Shown: positions 1 to 12,006 of the stretch, piece after piece | Layout of the letters: every line of letters starts with the position of its first letter | How positions within the stretch are numbered: position 1 is the stretch's first letter | Assembly: GCA_003665825.1 (NCBI GenBank) | Contig: QPFY01000001.1 | Coordinates: 1,357,001-1,421,000, forward strand | Origin: Microbotryum silenes-acaulis | Lineage: Eukaryota; Basidiomycota; Microbotryomycetes; Microbotryales; Microbotryaceae | Direction: 5' to 3' | DNA length: 64,000 bases | The notes under the pieces: model-generated | What the model was told of the DNA's origin: nothing | What the model saw: the letters and a program-made list of their open reading frames with translations, nothing else | The model's database searches: none | Position numbers and translations under genes: made by a program

Positions 1-291
1 CAGCTGCTCGACAGAGTCCAGATGTTGCCAGAATGCTTCGGAACCGATTGGCATGTGTTCCACTATCGACGTGCAAGGGGATCGAACCTCGATGGATTGA
101 TAGCCGGAGGCGTACAATTCTCGAAGATCGTGAGTTCTGTTGAATAATGCGCGGGTGGTGCTATTGGGGCGAATCTGATGCTGATGGAATGTTGGCTCGA
201 ATTCGGATACGGTAAGCGTTGCGGTCAGGTCAGGCCGGGTAAATTCGAACGCGAGAAGCTCGCCGACAGTGAGCTCGGCAACAGGAGACAT
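1..291 (-). CDS. partial protein of unknown function, runs off left edge
   Basis: Read on the minus strand, an ATG at 291 opens a frame that stays open for all 97 codons to the edge of the window. The conceptual N-terminus begins MSPVAELTVGELLAFEF and has balanced, globular-looking composition (for example LFNRTHDLRELYASGYQSIE). I do not recognise the family. An open frame of this length without a stop in GC-moderate DNA, starting with a clean ATG, supports a real gene, but the C-terminus and any introns lie outside the window. The next gene (PHO81-like) is on the same strand and ends 1.2 kb upstream of this start. Confidence 0.5.
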   Translation of the reverse strand, partial: MSPVAELTVGELLAFEFTRPDLTATLTVSEFEPTFHQHQIRPNSTTRALFNRTHDLRELYASGYQSIEVRSPCTSIVEHMPIGSEAFWQHLDSVEQL

Positions 292-1507
292 AGCGGCGAA
301 TGCTCATCTGGAATCTCGAGCACACGTCGTCTAAGAGCAGTTGAATTCGTGTATCTGGAGGGGCTGTTGTAGATGAAATGCTGTCCTCTTAACCCTCAGC
401 AAGGGCACGCAGGGAAGTCCGCAGAACGTAGGATGCTCGCGACGTAGCACAAGGTGAGGGTGGTCAGAGGCTGTCAGGGGCGTCTATTGGCATTTGGTTC
501 ACTTCCAAGCGCCCTTGATTTGGTGAGCGTCTGTGAGCTCTGTGAGCGTGAAGCGCATTTTTTTGCATTAGAATCGGCTCGCGCGTCCAATTTCGTTCAG
601 AAACTCATTCAAACTAATGGACCGCCAGTTGGCCCGCGGCGCGCGCCTACTGATCCCAGACCGCCGCCACTGATACGTGCTCGGCCATCGGCCGAGCAGG
701 GGACGACCAGGGAGGTGCGAGGTCGAGGTACATCGATTTGTACCACATCCAGGACGTACCTCCAAGATCTGGAGTGCCAATTTTTCCGATTTGTACCACT
801 TTTGAGTCGCAGTTTGGGGTTCGGAGGGTCCGATTTGTACATTTTCGGGGACGCACATTGGGCTGAGCTTTCCCGGGTCCTACTGTAAGCGCTAAGACAG
901 TGTGAAGTCGCTTACTCCCGCGCGTGACGCGTGACGCGTGACGTGTACCCTCTCACGAGTACACTGACATCCAGGGGCTTGTCCCGGGCTCGGTTGATTT
1001 GTGTTCAGTTCCCTCTTTGACAGAGAAGTCTTCAGCATGTAATTGGAAGCTCGAAGCAGCTGAATGAAATGCTGACGCTGTTCGGTGAATACTTGCCAGC
1101 CGACTCCGAGTGAAACCTCGATCGCACCGCCGAAGCTAAAGTTGAGACCCGAGGAGCCTGTGGCTCTAATGCAAGGCTTACATGTGCCATGCATCAGTTG
1201 AAGGTGCGATTGTCTTGGAGGCGATAATACACTTTCCCCACTTCCTGTCAACCATTATTCCTCTTTCGAACTCTGGCCAGCGTTCCTCTGATCAGAGCCC
1301 CACCGGTCGTTACTCCGATGAGGCGTCCTGTCAGATCCCCACGTGCGTCTGCCAGCCTCAGCAGCGTGATAACGCGGTACAACAATCATCGATAGCATTG
1401 CATCAACCAAGAAGGTCACGAAAGCGGCACACAGGGTTCCTAGGATGCTTCGGTCCGTTGCAAGAATGCACTGCTGGCGTACGAGAGCTGACGGACAACA
1501 TTGCAAT
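292..1507. other. intergenic stretch with short regulatory-looking repeats
   Basis: No convincing gene is visible; the frames here lack family resemblance. It holds three copies of a CGATTTGTACCAC-like word (734-746, 787-799, 830-839, the last partial) and a 7-bp tandem array GCGTGAC (923-944) that contains two ACGCGT hexamers. It presumably contains the promoter of the minus-strand gene at 1-291 and the 3' untranslated part of the PHO81-like gene. Confidence 0.5.
923..944. promoter_or_regulatory. 7-bp tandem array with two ACGCGT (MCB-like) hexamers
   Basis: The word GCGTGAC repeats about three times head to tail and creates ACGCGT at 927-932 and 934-939. ACGCGT is the MCB core bound by MBF-type (Swi6/Mbp1) G1/S regulators in fungi. 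That it acts here is inference. It sits 630 bp upstream of the minus-strand start at 291. Confidence 0.3.
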
Positions 1508-4500
1508 TCAGTCGAGGTCCTCTGCTGGGTGAAGAACGATATCGATCCAACTCACAACACCAGAGGCCATATGGGCGTCAGCCCAGCCAGCCGGGACATC
1601 CGGGCCGAAAGTCGTGACGAGTAGACCTTGCTCCTTCACGCTTTGTATGACGCTGGGAACCTTCAGCTGGAGTGGTCACAAGATCAAAAGTTGTTCAGCG
1701 ATGTGCACTGACAGGCGACAAGAGGACAACGGAGCTTACCAGGATGGTCGCATCGAGCATCACGCCGAGTAGATTATTGGTTTTGGCGAATTTGACAGCT
1801 TCGCGTATGCTGGTGCACCGTCGATCGTCTTCAACGCGATTCGCTGGAACAAGCTGGCCGGACGAATTCGATCTCGAAATCCCACAATACGAGGCGAAGA
1901 AGACCGAAAAATTCGGTTGCTTCCAATTCAGTGCTGTGCACACAAGTGGGTTGAACGACGAGAAGACGATCCGACGATGGTGTTTTTCATCGCCATTCTG
2001 GATGGCCTCGTACACCGTCGAGAGCACGCAGTCGACGAATTGGTTGACCTCAAGCGAATGATGTATGTTGAGCCGTCGCATATCTGAGCGGGTTGGGTAT
2101 CGCACCTCGAGATCTACTCCGAAAGACGCCGGAAGTGCCTGGAATATCTCGTCGAGCGAGACCAAAGAGCCGGATACGGCCTGATACCAAGAAACTGGGT
2201 CGGCAGGGTCGGCAATTCGCGCAGGGTTGAGCCTCCGTGCTGTGCGTTGCGCCAGGGATTCAAACTGGGCAAACGTCACGTCTCCTACGTGTACGTCAAA
2301 GCCTTCCAAGGGCAACTTCCACTGCGGATAGGCCACGGGTACACCATCCGAGGTGACCTGCACGATGACGCGAACATGTTCACCCGATAGTGATGACGCC
2401 GTCACCACCGAGGCTCCGCCTGTGACCGGCGTTGGCGCAGGCTCGCCCGAGGGTCTGAGGGCTGTCATGGACCGCCAGTATGTTTCAAACTGTGTGCCAT
2501 AGAATCTTGTATTAGCAGCTGCCCGGGACAAAAACATGCGAGCCGGCTTACCTGGCCGCCCAATTGCAGTGTTGCCCGCTCGAAGGGCTTGACTACGTTG
2601 ATCTCGAATGGTATGTCTCCTATAACTTTGAGATGAGGGTCGAGCAGTGGGATTACGTAAGAACCTTGGCTTTGCAGACTGTCGAAAGTGGAGGGTGCGG
2701 CGACGGCTTTCCCGATGACCTTCGAGCCAAAAGTCGGGAACAGATCGAACTCGAGCGAGAAGTTGTCGAAGGATTCGACCTGGAAGGGGAAGACTTCGCG
2801 CTCGTCTGCGAGTGGCAAAATAACGCTGTGCGGCACCGCGATGGATTCGGGTTTGGGCGTCATCACGAGCTTGAGAGACGGCTGCTGACCCCGCCCGCCT
2901 TTGTCTGCCAGTCGAATCGGGGGCGGAAAAGGCGCACGAGAGGTATTGGGATGCCCGAGACAGATCTGAACGAGGCATTTCTTGTCAAGAAAGCTGTGTC
3001 CATAAATCCGGAAGGGAATGATTGGAGGTGGCAGCGATAAGGAGGGAATAAGGTCGGATTCGAGGTCGAGAGGTTCGAGATCAGCAGAAGACATGGATCC
3101 AGTGGCATTACTCGTGTTCGCAAGCAGAGGATGCTCGATGGGCAGCGAGGCTACCATATTGGCCCCGGCGGCCAAGAGTAGGTTCACGCAATCGATGTAG
3201 CCATGCCATGCGGCGTAGTGGATCGGCGTGCGCTGAAACTCGTCTTTGGCATGAACATTCGATCCAGCATGGAGGAGGACTTGCACCGAAGCGGCGTGGC
3301 CATGGCTTGCGGCGTGATGTAAGGGCGTCGCTTGCGAGTACTTGTCAGGTAAATCGATACCCGCGAAGCCGCGCGTCGCTTCAACAAGTAGGCGGAGAAC
3401 GCCAGCATGGCCTTGACGGGCTGCGAGATGCTGGGGCCAATACCCTGCGGGGCTTGGCAAGATTTGAGCACCCTTCGACAACAAAATTCTTGCAATGTCT
3501 TCGTGCCCGTGTTGACTGGCAAGCGAGAGAGCATTGAGGTCCTCGTTGGTAGTCGATGAAGCGGTGTCGAAGCTAATACCTTGGTCGATGAAAGTTTGCA
3601 CAACTTGCATCCGGCCGTTTGTGATGGCATAGATAATGGGGCTGTAGCCATCGAAATCGAGCACCGTGGCATCCGCTCCAGACGATAAGAGCAAATGGCC
3701 GACAGCTGAATGACCGTTGATAGCGGCATAGTGCAGGGCTTGCCGGCCGTACACGTCGGCTTGGGAGATTGACACCCCGTTTTGAAGACACGCCTTCACC
3801 AACTCCAGCTTGCCAGCACTTGCGGTCTAGGGTCAGAACGAAATTGATGGACCGTCAAGACCGGAATAGGAAGGCGATCAAGATGGATCATCGCCGTGAC
3901 TGACCTCATGCAGGGTGGTTCGACCACTTATATCGTCCACGAAGGCAAAGTCGAGCAAAGAGAACGGTATCAGGCTGTGAGGACTCCCCGCGACGCTCTC
4001 AGACGCGATCGACTCGGTAGTTCCCGCCTCTGCTTCCAAGGTTGCGCGCCACAAGATCCTCGAAACGGGAGCCTTGATCCCATCCTTCTGCGGAAGTGGC
4101 GCAAGTGACTCCAGAATCCCTCGCGCAGCCGCAGCGTCCCCCATTTTGACCGCGGTTACAAGGGCTTGCTCCAAGTCCTCGAGCGCCTCGGTGCTGTCAG
4201 CCTCCGCGTCCATGGCCCAAATTCTTTGCGTGTGAGCGCCTGCGCCGAGTTGCTCAATGTCTGCGCCATCGGCTAAGGCGTCCCCACGATGCTTTCCTTC
4301 ACTTCCGGCGAGGATTTCGAGCGACAACAGATTCGCAGAGGCCACTGTAGTGTGTCCACGCTGCGTGAGCGACGGAAGGCAACGCATGATGCACCATTGC
4401 AACTCACCGTCCGAGAGTTCCGCTATGAATTCACGGTTGAAAACAGGTTGGACTTCCACCTGCCGAGCCAGATACAGCTGACCATCGTGCTCGCCTTGTT

Positions 4501-5546
4501 GTGCTGGTGTTCGTCGACAGGAGGCAGGAAACACGTCAGCGGAGAAGCGTGCAGACGACCGCAGCGCCAAGCAGCAAACTTACGTCGAGCGTCACCAAAT
4601 CGATCGGCCTGCCGACGGCACGCTTTGTCCCATTTCTTGCAAATCTTCCTGAACGCTGTCGCGTTGAGCTCAATGTAGGCCTGCTCCCGGTAGATGTCGT
4701 TTACCGTATATAGTGAGTGCAAGCGTGAGCAGGGAAGACTTTTGGCTCGCCGGGGACACATGACAGGGCGCACGAGCTAGTTCGATGCTACTGACCTGTA
4801 AACGTCCCAAGTCGCGCTCAAAATTTCGAAATCCTTCGTGGAGCGCACCATAGATGCTGCTCTCGCGGCTGAGAACCTTGCTTTTGCCGCTCGAGTCGGA
4901 TAACGAAGCGGTCAACAGCTTGCGTTTGTCAATCAACGTTCTCAATCGGACCTTGAGCGCCGCCTCCCTCTGATAGTAGAAATTGTTGATCTGCCACACA
5001 CGTCGGCGCCCGAATGGATGAGTCAAATGATCAAAGGCTTCCAGAGATCCGCGCGAGGCGTAAACCGTGAGGCGTAAACCCCCAAAAGACTGGCTGACCT
5101 TCTCCAATTCCCGTTCTAGCTTGTAGAAGAATGCGGCCTTGTGCGCTTGCAGCAGGCTCCCTTGACCACCGTTGCCGCTTGTTACACTCGCAGAATGGGC
5201 GAGCAATTGAGGTTCGGCGGATGGATGCAGAGGTTCCTCCGGTCCAGCAGGTCGTGGGGGTCGTACCCCTGCAGCGAGCAACGCTGCATCTGCCGGACGG
5301 CCTTTGGCCAGCGAGTTGATGATTTCTGAAGGTACAGGTAAGGAAACGTCAGTGTGGGGGGTACAAAAGCAAGCCGCAGAAGCAAGCTCGAGCTGCCGGA
5401 TGATGGAGAAGCGCCAGTGGGTGGGAGGGAATCTTGACCAAGGGCATGGCTCGACTGCGATGCTCACTTTTGAGGCTTTTGTAATCGCAGTAGAAGGCTG
5501 ACCATCCTGGCAAAGCCTGTTCGACGATCGCTTTGCCGAACTTCAT
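1508..5546 (-). CDS. PHO81: PHO81-like cyclin-dependent kinase inhibitor (SPX-ankyrin-GDPD-like)
   Basis: Phosphate-sensing regulator; Pho81 proteins bind inositol pyrophosphates through SPX and inhibit the Pho80-Pho85 kinase when phosphate is low. Domain order seen: SPX, starting MKFGKAIVEQALPGW (exon 1, 5468-5546) and ending near AYIELNATAFRKICKKWDK; the family signature QLYLARQVEVQPVFNREF; at least five ankyrin repeats (ALHYAAINGH, PLHHAASHGH, PIHYAAWHGY); then a GDPD-like C-terminal region (FETYWRSMTAL to LLGVMLDATIL). Visible introns include 5326-5467, one starting at 4795, and 1667-1739; joining across GTCAGT..CCCTAG restores the ankyrin start LHE-TASAGKLELVK. The GDPD part shows no HRG or catalytic Glu, so it is probably non-catalytic, as in other Pho81 proteins. 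Roughly 1,100-1,200 residues. The last exon ends HPAEDLD then TGA at 1508-1510. Confidence 0.88.
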
Positions 5547-5635
5547 ACCTCAATAACGGCGTGCGCACAACAAGAGGGTTTGCTGCGAGCCCCGACCGGA
5601 ACAACGAGCGAAGGCAAGCCGACGAATAATTGCGA

Positions 5636-5641
5636 CACGTG
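5636..5641. promoter_or_regulatory. CACGTG E-box upstream of PHO81-like gene
   Basis: Perfect palindrome CACGTG about 90 bp upstream of the PHO81-like ATG (5546, minus strand). CACGTG is the core site of Pho4-type bHLH activators that drive phosphate-starvation genes, PHO81 among them in several fungi. Use here is inference from position. Confidence 0.45.
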
Positions 5642-5724
5642 CGCAACGCCAGAGCGCCGCCAGCGACGCCCGAACGTCACCTACCGTTACAATTCCGGTC
5701 CTGCTTTTTTTCTGATGAACTAGT

Positions 5725-5990
5725 GAATACAAAAAACAGCATGATTGTATTTAGGCGTAGAAATTTTCTGATACGTCGCCGGAGGACATGCATTTGGGTA
5801 CACTTGCTGGGCAAGTACTGTAGGACCCGTCGACCCTGCAACAGAAGCGATCAAACCCACTATGGAAAGAGAATACGTAACTCCGGACCAGTCGACGCTC
5901 CGAGCGAGAGACGACTCCCGGGCATACGAAGTCGGGAAAAGCGGTGTCACGGTGAACGCGCCGGAGAAGGAGCGATCGACGCATAAAATC
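5725..5990 (-). mobile_element. 5'-truncated LINE 3' end fragment
   Basis: Same sequence family as the 3' end of the LINE at 33.8 kb, on the same strand. Shared stretches include AACAGCAT..ATT..TAGAAAT near the 3' terminus, TGTAGGAC..GACCCTG, ATCA(A/T)ACCCACTA, and the coding remnant. Translated in the minus frame it gives FVCPGVVSRSERRLVRSYV, against FVCPVVSRSERRLVELRVL in the larger element. A fragment ending at a shared 3' terminus and cut short at the 5' side is the usual product of aborted target-primed reverse transcription. No long A-tail is obvious, only ACAAAAAACAG at the edge. It sits just upstream of the PHO81-like gene. Confidence 0.75.
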
Positions 5991-6451
5991 GATCCCACTG
6001 GCATTCGGATCAAGGGAGGTCCACGGTACCCTCATCATCAGTGAAGATGCAGGTACTCTAATCTTGTCGTACAAGGTAGCAAAATTCTAGTATACGCATA
6101 GACACCTGGCAGCCTCCCTGCAGCCACTGCTGTGCCCCACCTCCGACTCGGACGGCGGTCAACAAATTCAACTTGTTTTCCTATTATGTTGCGCGCACTG
6201 CATTGAATCCACTGCAAGGTTTTTACGTGGCACGCGACTCGTCCTCGATCAGCCTGGTCGAATCCTACATACATTGAGTCTCCCTCCTAAACCCTTTGTT
6301 TCGTGTTCAGTGTTTTCCACTTGTGTTTTGTAGCGTCGATGCACCCATTTTGAAAGTCGATTTCCCACGTCCTTGGCGCGCGGCGACTCTGAGCGGGTGA
6401 GCGCACCAAGATTCACGTCACTCGCCGCGTACACAACCGACTACTTTGACG

Positions 6452-8437
6452 ATGGGTCCCAAGACCAACACGAACAACATTACCGATACCAAGGCCAAGG
6501 CCAAAACTAAGCCCAAGCCCGTTCCCAAGTCATCGACAGGCCCGGTGGATCAGAGCCGACGCAGTGCCCAGCCTACTAACGCGAGGACTACACCGAGCCG
6601 GCTCAAGGTGGTCGTGCGACGGCTGCCTCCCGCTCTGCCTGAAGCTGTATTTTGGTCCAGCGTCGCACCATGGGTCACTGTTCCACCAGACTCGACGGCC
6701 CCCTCTGTATCCACACAGCCATCAAGCGAGGGAGCGAACAGCGTGGACTGGATCCAGTACCGCTCGGGCAAGGTGCGAGCCAGGTGAGTCCCAGCCAGGA
6801 TCATCTGTCCCGCGACTGGAGCTGTTGTTCGAGCTCCAAGTCAACCGAAAACGAGGGCTTACTCTCGGGTACTCGCGCAAAGACACGACAAAGAAGATAC
6901 GCATTCAAGGGCATACCTCTCCTTCAAGACCCCTGAAGCACTCGTCGCTTTCCATCGTGCCTACGACGGTTGGAATTTCAAATCTAAAACAGGTGAGTCG
7001 ACTTGCCTTCTCCAAGGGGTGATCTCCACGTACTCTGTTGACTGACTCGAAGGTCGCCGGTACGACGGGTAGGCCAGGTGACGCGTGCTGTCGTAGAGTT
7101 CGCTCCCTACCAGAATACACCGTCCCGATCCAACAAACGAGACCCACGTCAGGGAACAATCGAGCAAGGTTCGACATCCCAAATCTGCCCCGGGACCTGA
7201 ACTCCAAAGACTGAGATTACAGGCTCATCATTCCATTTCAATCTACTTCTCCCTATCTCAGACCCGGACTTCATCGCGTTTCAGGACGCTTTGGCGAGCC
7301 CCGACCTGCCACCGGTCGAGCTACCGGGTACGTGGAAGGACTTCCGAGTCCCCTACGCGTGTCGCAATCTGACCCATGTGGTGGACATCCGATTCAACTA
7401 CGGCTCCCACAGCTAAATCTACGCCTACATCGACCCCTCTACTTGATCATTTGAGAGCGCAAAAAGCCGCCGCTCGAGCGACCAGCAAGGGCAAGGGTTC
7501 CGTCCCCGCCCAGGGTCCACCGCCGTCAAAGCCATCGAAGCGATCGAAAAAGGGATCAGATAAAGGGGGCAAGCCGGCTGTCGTGCCGGCCAATGCGTCA
7601 GCAACACACCCATTAGACAAAACGGCCCAGAGGAAGTCCGCGCGCAAGTCGGTGGCAACCGAACGAGGTGGATCGAAGAGCAGTCTCCAAAGCGCTCGCG
7701 GACTGACGCAAAAGGGCAAAGCGAAGACAGTAGAAGCGGACAACCAAGCCATTGCGAAACAGTCGAGGCAAGAAGCACCGCCTACTCAGGCTGCCGATGC
7801 CGCCGACCTCGTGCGACGGACTCTGCAAATCGAGCATCAAACTAAGAACCAGAGCAGCGCCCTGGCTAAGCCTTCGCCCTCTCGGAAAAATGACACGCGG
7901 TCTCCCAAAGAACAGTCGACTCGGTCCGTACCACAGATACTCAAGAATCCAGAGCGCAAACCGGTTTCCCCAGTCTCAGCACCCGCGGTCGCACCCGCAG
8001 CTTCATCCTCGGCCCCTCGGCCCTCGCCCGTGCCCTCTGTTGGGTCTCTTCCGCCGTCTGTCCAGGTCAGCTCTGGATCATCTTCGCGAGGTGCTCGAAA
8101 GAATCGTGGAACCTCTCGAGCGGCCTCGCCGCGCACTCCGGCCGACACACGACCCGTAAGCACCAGCGCGCCGCTCTCCGAGCAGACGCCCCGTCTCGGA
8201 AGTCGTCAACCTCAGCCGGGGACGAGCTCAATTGAGGCTCAGTCGGGCAATGGCAGTGGACAAAGCTCAAGCCGAGGTGGAGGCGGCGGCCGGGGTCGAG
8301 GTCGAGGTCGAGGTGAATCTGCAGGTGCAGGTGCAGCTCGTGGAGGGCGTCTTCACGCGAATGCGCCGCGGTCCGGGAAGCCAACGCAGAATACCCAAGC
8401 GGGAGCGAAGCCAGTCATTGCCACTACTACTACATGA
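6452..8437 (+). CDS. UPF3: UPF3-like nonsense-mediated mRNA decay factor
   Basis: Upf3 bridges the exon-junction complex and Upf2 in nonsense-mediated decay. The Smg-4/UPF3 RNP-like domain is clear: LKVVVRRLPPALPEAVFW near residue 50, then after splicing SRAYLSFKTPEALVAFHRAY DGWNF, then VTRAVVEFAPYQNTP and a GTIEQ segment. Likely introns: 6784-6851, about 6992-7070, one ending at 7261, and 7328-7412 (GTACGT donor), the last joining to STPLLDHLRAQKAA. The C-terminal third (from 7413) is basic, Ser/Pro/Ala-rich and disordered, with an RG-rich run (GRGRGRGRGE, about 8290-8320). I chose ATG 6452; an in-frame TTG two codons earlier is not a fungal start. Convergent with ORC3, stop codons 75 bp apart. 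Confidence 0.88.
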
Positions 8438-8511
8438 TCTTTTCCAATTTGTTTCGATATCCCACGAACCGAGCTGCGCAAGCCCTTCACAATGTTGGTG
8501 CTGAACTGATC

Positions 8512-11500
8512 TCAGAAGATGTTCTTCAACACGTGCTCGCTTTTGCGACTAGTGGGGTTCAAGAATCCGACGTGGGCCAAATCCCCAACGACTCGAAGGA
8601 ACCGCGCCTGTATTCGTCTGCGCGGGTCACTCGCCTCCTCGTCTTCTTCCTCGGCTTCGTGATCGCTTGAGTCGCCGTCCAGATCTTCTTGCCCCACTCG
8701 TCGCCGCTTCCTTCGGATCGTGGTCGTTTCCTCGGCTCGGGCAGTTACGTCGAACGCAGTGAACCAATCCGCAAGGTTGATCGTCCGACCTGTCTCCTGG
8801 TAGAGTTTGTAGGCCGTGGCAAGATCATCGGACAAATCGATTGCGCTTTGATCCACATCTTTTCGTGAGGCCCTTTTGGGCGGACCCGCAGCTCGGGTCT
8901 GCGGTCCGGAGAGACAGCGATGCACGCAAGGTAGATATGCAGGTCGTGTGCGCTACACGAAGACGAAGATGAGTCGAGCCTGATCAGGTGATCTGGTTCT
9001 CAGGCAATTCGGCTGGCATGACGTGCGAGAGGAGCATGACTCACTTTCAGCGGTCCTGGGTCGTCCACGTACCATATCTCATGAAGAGGGATGGACTTGA
9101 AGCTTTCGCAAGCGTTCCTGGAACGGTCACGGAATCGAGATTAGCTCTCCACAAACTTCCGGGTGATGCTCAACCCCGTTTAGAGCACTAACTTGAGCGT
9201 ATCCGAAAAGAGTGTCGCCATGGCCTTGGTGAAGCTCGAGAACTCGATGTCGATGCTAGCCGAAGCTGTGAGGCCGTGAACAGCTTCCATGCCAGCCACG
9301 TTTGAATTGACAAAGTTCTGCCTGCTATCTCCGGACGAATACAACTGTTGCACGAGCTCGTCCAATCGATACTTGGCGTTGAGCAGTTGCTGCCCCGTTT
9401 CAGTGTTGTCAGCCGAGATGGCTTCCAGTCGTCCCAGCGAGATTTCAATCCATCGCTGGATCTTCTCCGCGCTCGAACGAAGGATCAGCTTTTCCCAATC
9501 GGCAGACGCCTCCTCGAGCAGACTTCCTCGTTCCAACAACGACCACCGCTCCTGAACACTTCGAGTTCGTCTCGGCGTCCATACCTCAAGCACGGCCTCA
9601 ACGAGCTCCCAAGCCAACCGACGACGCATCTGCCACCCTTTTTTTGCGATCCGAGCCCCTTCGATCGCTGCCCACGCGGAGTCTGCCGATTCCTCAACCT
9701 TGGCAACGAAGGCTGGGCCAGCTTGTGCGACTGACGGAAGCGCGAGGAGCATTTCAACCACGTCGTCAAAATTGTCCTGATCAAAGCTCGTCTCGTCCCC
9801 CAGTACCGCCGCTGGTTGCGTCCTGAACTGTTGCGCATATGCCAACTAGGAATCCTCGCGGAAGATTGATTGCGGTCAGCCAGCTCGAATCACCCGGTTC
9901 GACGGATGCGCTTCACGTTCCACTCACCTGCATCGCGGAAATAGTCGCATCTATCGAATGGTGCGACTCGTCAAAGATATGCAGCAAGGTGTCTTGGATC
10001 TGAGGCCCAAGAACGACCGGTGGGTCCCACGCAAGCGATATCTGCATTCGCGACGCGCGGATCGTGTTCAGCAGTCACGTAGGCGAGCCGCGTGGAGAGT
10101 ACAACCTACAGAGGTCATGAGCCCGTTGAAAGCGCTCAGCCCAAGGTCGACGAAGAACTCGGTGACGTCGAGAAGGTTCGCACAGGTCCTTGGAATGGCA
10201 TGATAGAGTGCATCAGACGATGTGGCGACGCCGATGAGAAAAGTCAGGGGAACTTTGGAAGCGCAGGAGCTTTCAAGCCGGACCGATGAAAGAGTGAAAG
10301 CGGTCAGGACGGCCAGTTTCTTCTTTTATCTGCTTCGAGAAGCGATGAATTTAGAACTTACTGCAAGACTTCAAAGAGTGACGTCATCACAGGCGCATCA
10401 ATACCTTCCAGGTCCTCGATCATGACGACTAGACCGGGCCGCACTCCTGAAAACAGGCGGGTTGTCAGCTCGGGGAAGCTAGCCAAGCTCAGGCGGGGTG
10501 GTCAGACATGGACATCCACCTACTTTGTTGTGTATTTCGATAATTGTGCGCATACCAGACGCACAAATTCCTCACGTCGTCTGCGGGCAGTGTGGCTGAT
10601 TTGAGGCCCGAGGACACCACCTGGAGAAGCGGGATTTCTCGCCGTCAATACATACCGAGGCCGGGTACGACAAGGTGAAGCACTCACAGCCTCGCCTTCG
10701 GCATCTTCCTCGTCGGAGTCATCGAACTTTGGTCTTCCCATGAAGCCCGATATCACGCTTCGGAGAGCAGATTTGAGGCTAACGCAGTCTCGGCTCGAAA
10801 TCCTTGACACCAAGCTAGGCGGCGCAGAGTTCGCAGTCGTCTGGTCCTGGTGGGGCAGGACGAGATGCCGAGTGAGGGACGAGAAGAGCAAGGCGCTTGC
10901 CCCGGGGTTGGCACCTGACAGTCATGAGATGAAGCGCATCAAACGATCCGGTGTGAGCGACCAGCCTAGGCGCGGAGGCATATTACACGCTGGAATACAC
11001 ACCGATCAGAAGTCCAACGGCCAGAAGTGAGCCGGCGGTCAACGATTCTGCGAGCGAAGGTCGTGAGCCCTGCCCGGCACAATGGTTGGCAAAGGCGGTG
11101 ATCTCGTCGAGTGAGCTATGGTGAACTGTCGAGAGGGTCGACTGGGTGGGTTTTCGTTCGCCAGCGCGACGGCGAATCAGCTAGGGCAAGTTGTCCAGTA
11201 TGTGGGGAGGGTCGCTCGCTCACCTGGATCCGCTGTGCGGTAGCGGACCATGCTCGCGTGTAGGGCTGAATCCACGATTGATCTGCACCCGGTGCCACAA
11301 TGTCAGCGAACACGCAAGGCCGATCTTGTCCCGACCCGTGATACTTACGCGACGAATCGAAAAAGTCGAACGCTTGCTGCTGTTGCTGATGCAGGCGCGC
11401 CTTGGCCGAGGTGGTGTCGATGTCATCCCTCCCGCGAGCTGACTGTCCTTGACGAGCGGCGTCGTCGGCGGAGAGCGCGTTGTTCTGGCCGCGATTGTGG

Positions 11501-11740
11501 TGACCGTGGCTGTTGCCTTCGATCAGCTGAGCCTGAGGAGCCCTATACGGTAGGGTGACAACGCTCTTTGGGCGGGTAATGCCATGATCCGAGCGCGAGA
11601 CGGGGGCAAGGCGATATGGAGATGGTCAGTGCGAGCGTGTCGCGACGCGTCGGGTGGAACGAGATGACCTTGAGCTGACGTACCCGGCTGGTGGACGCAA
11701 CGGGGACGGCCCATGCTCCTTCCAGTCGACTGCTGTGCAT
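8512..11740 (-). CDS. ORC3: origin recognition complex subunit 3
   Basis: Orc3 is a structural AAA-like subunit of the ORC ring that loads MCM helicase at replication origins. The C-terminal winged-helix signature is clear in the last exon: AYKLYQETGRTINLADWF, then ARFLRVVGDLAHVGFLNP and SRKSEHVLKN. Upstream exons give DCVSLKSALRSVISGF, GVRPGLVVMIEDLEGIDAPV (the degenerate Walker-B-like strand of Orc3), FLIGVATSSDALYHAIPR and HHSIDATISAMQ. N-terminal exons give QQAFDFFDSS and SWIQPYTRAWSATAQRIQ. The 5' end is tentative: an ATG at 11740 with a GTACGT donor fits, but I could not prove exon 1. Divergent from the TIP-like gene, with about 270 bp between starts. Confidence 0.85.
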
Positions 11741-12006
11741 CGGTCGAGACTGATGATTGTGGCGTCGTGCTATGAGACGCCGGAGACCCGAATCAAAGCC
11801 AAGCCCGCTCTATTAGTTCTGGCGCATTTTCATGCGCGGGCCGTAGCTCGGCAGAAAGCTGCACTGCACGACTTAACTGGACTCGACTCGACTCGGCCAG
11901 GGAGTGCGCATGCGCGTCTTGCTTTGACTACATCCCATCAGCTTTCCCCGAACGCGTGCCCCACTCCCCGCTGCATCCTGACCAGCCGGGGTCCTGGCTG
12001 CCCTGC

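Noticed and set aside
2564..3040. 158-codon plus-strand frame
   Set aside because: Antisense shadow of the PHO81-like ankyrin to GDPD region.
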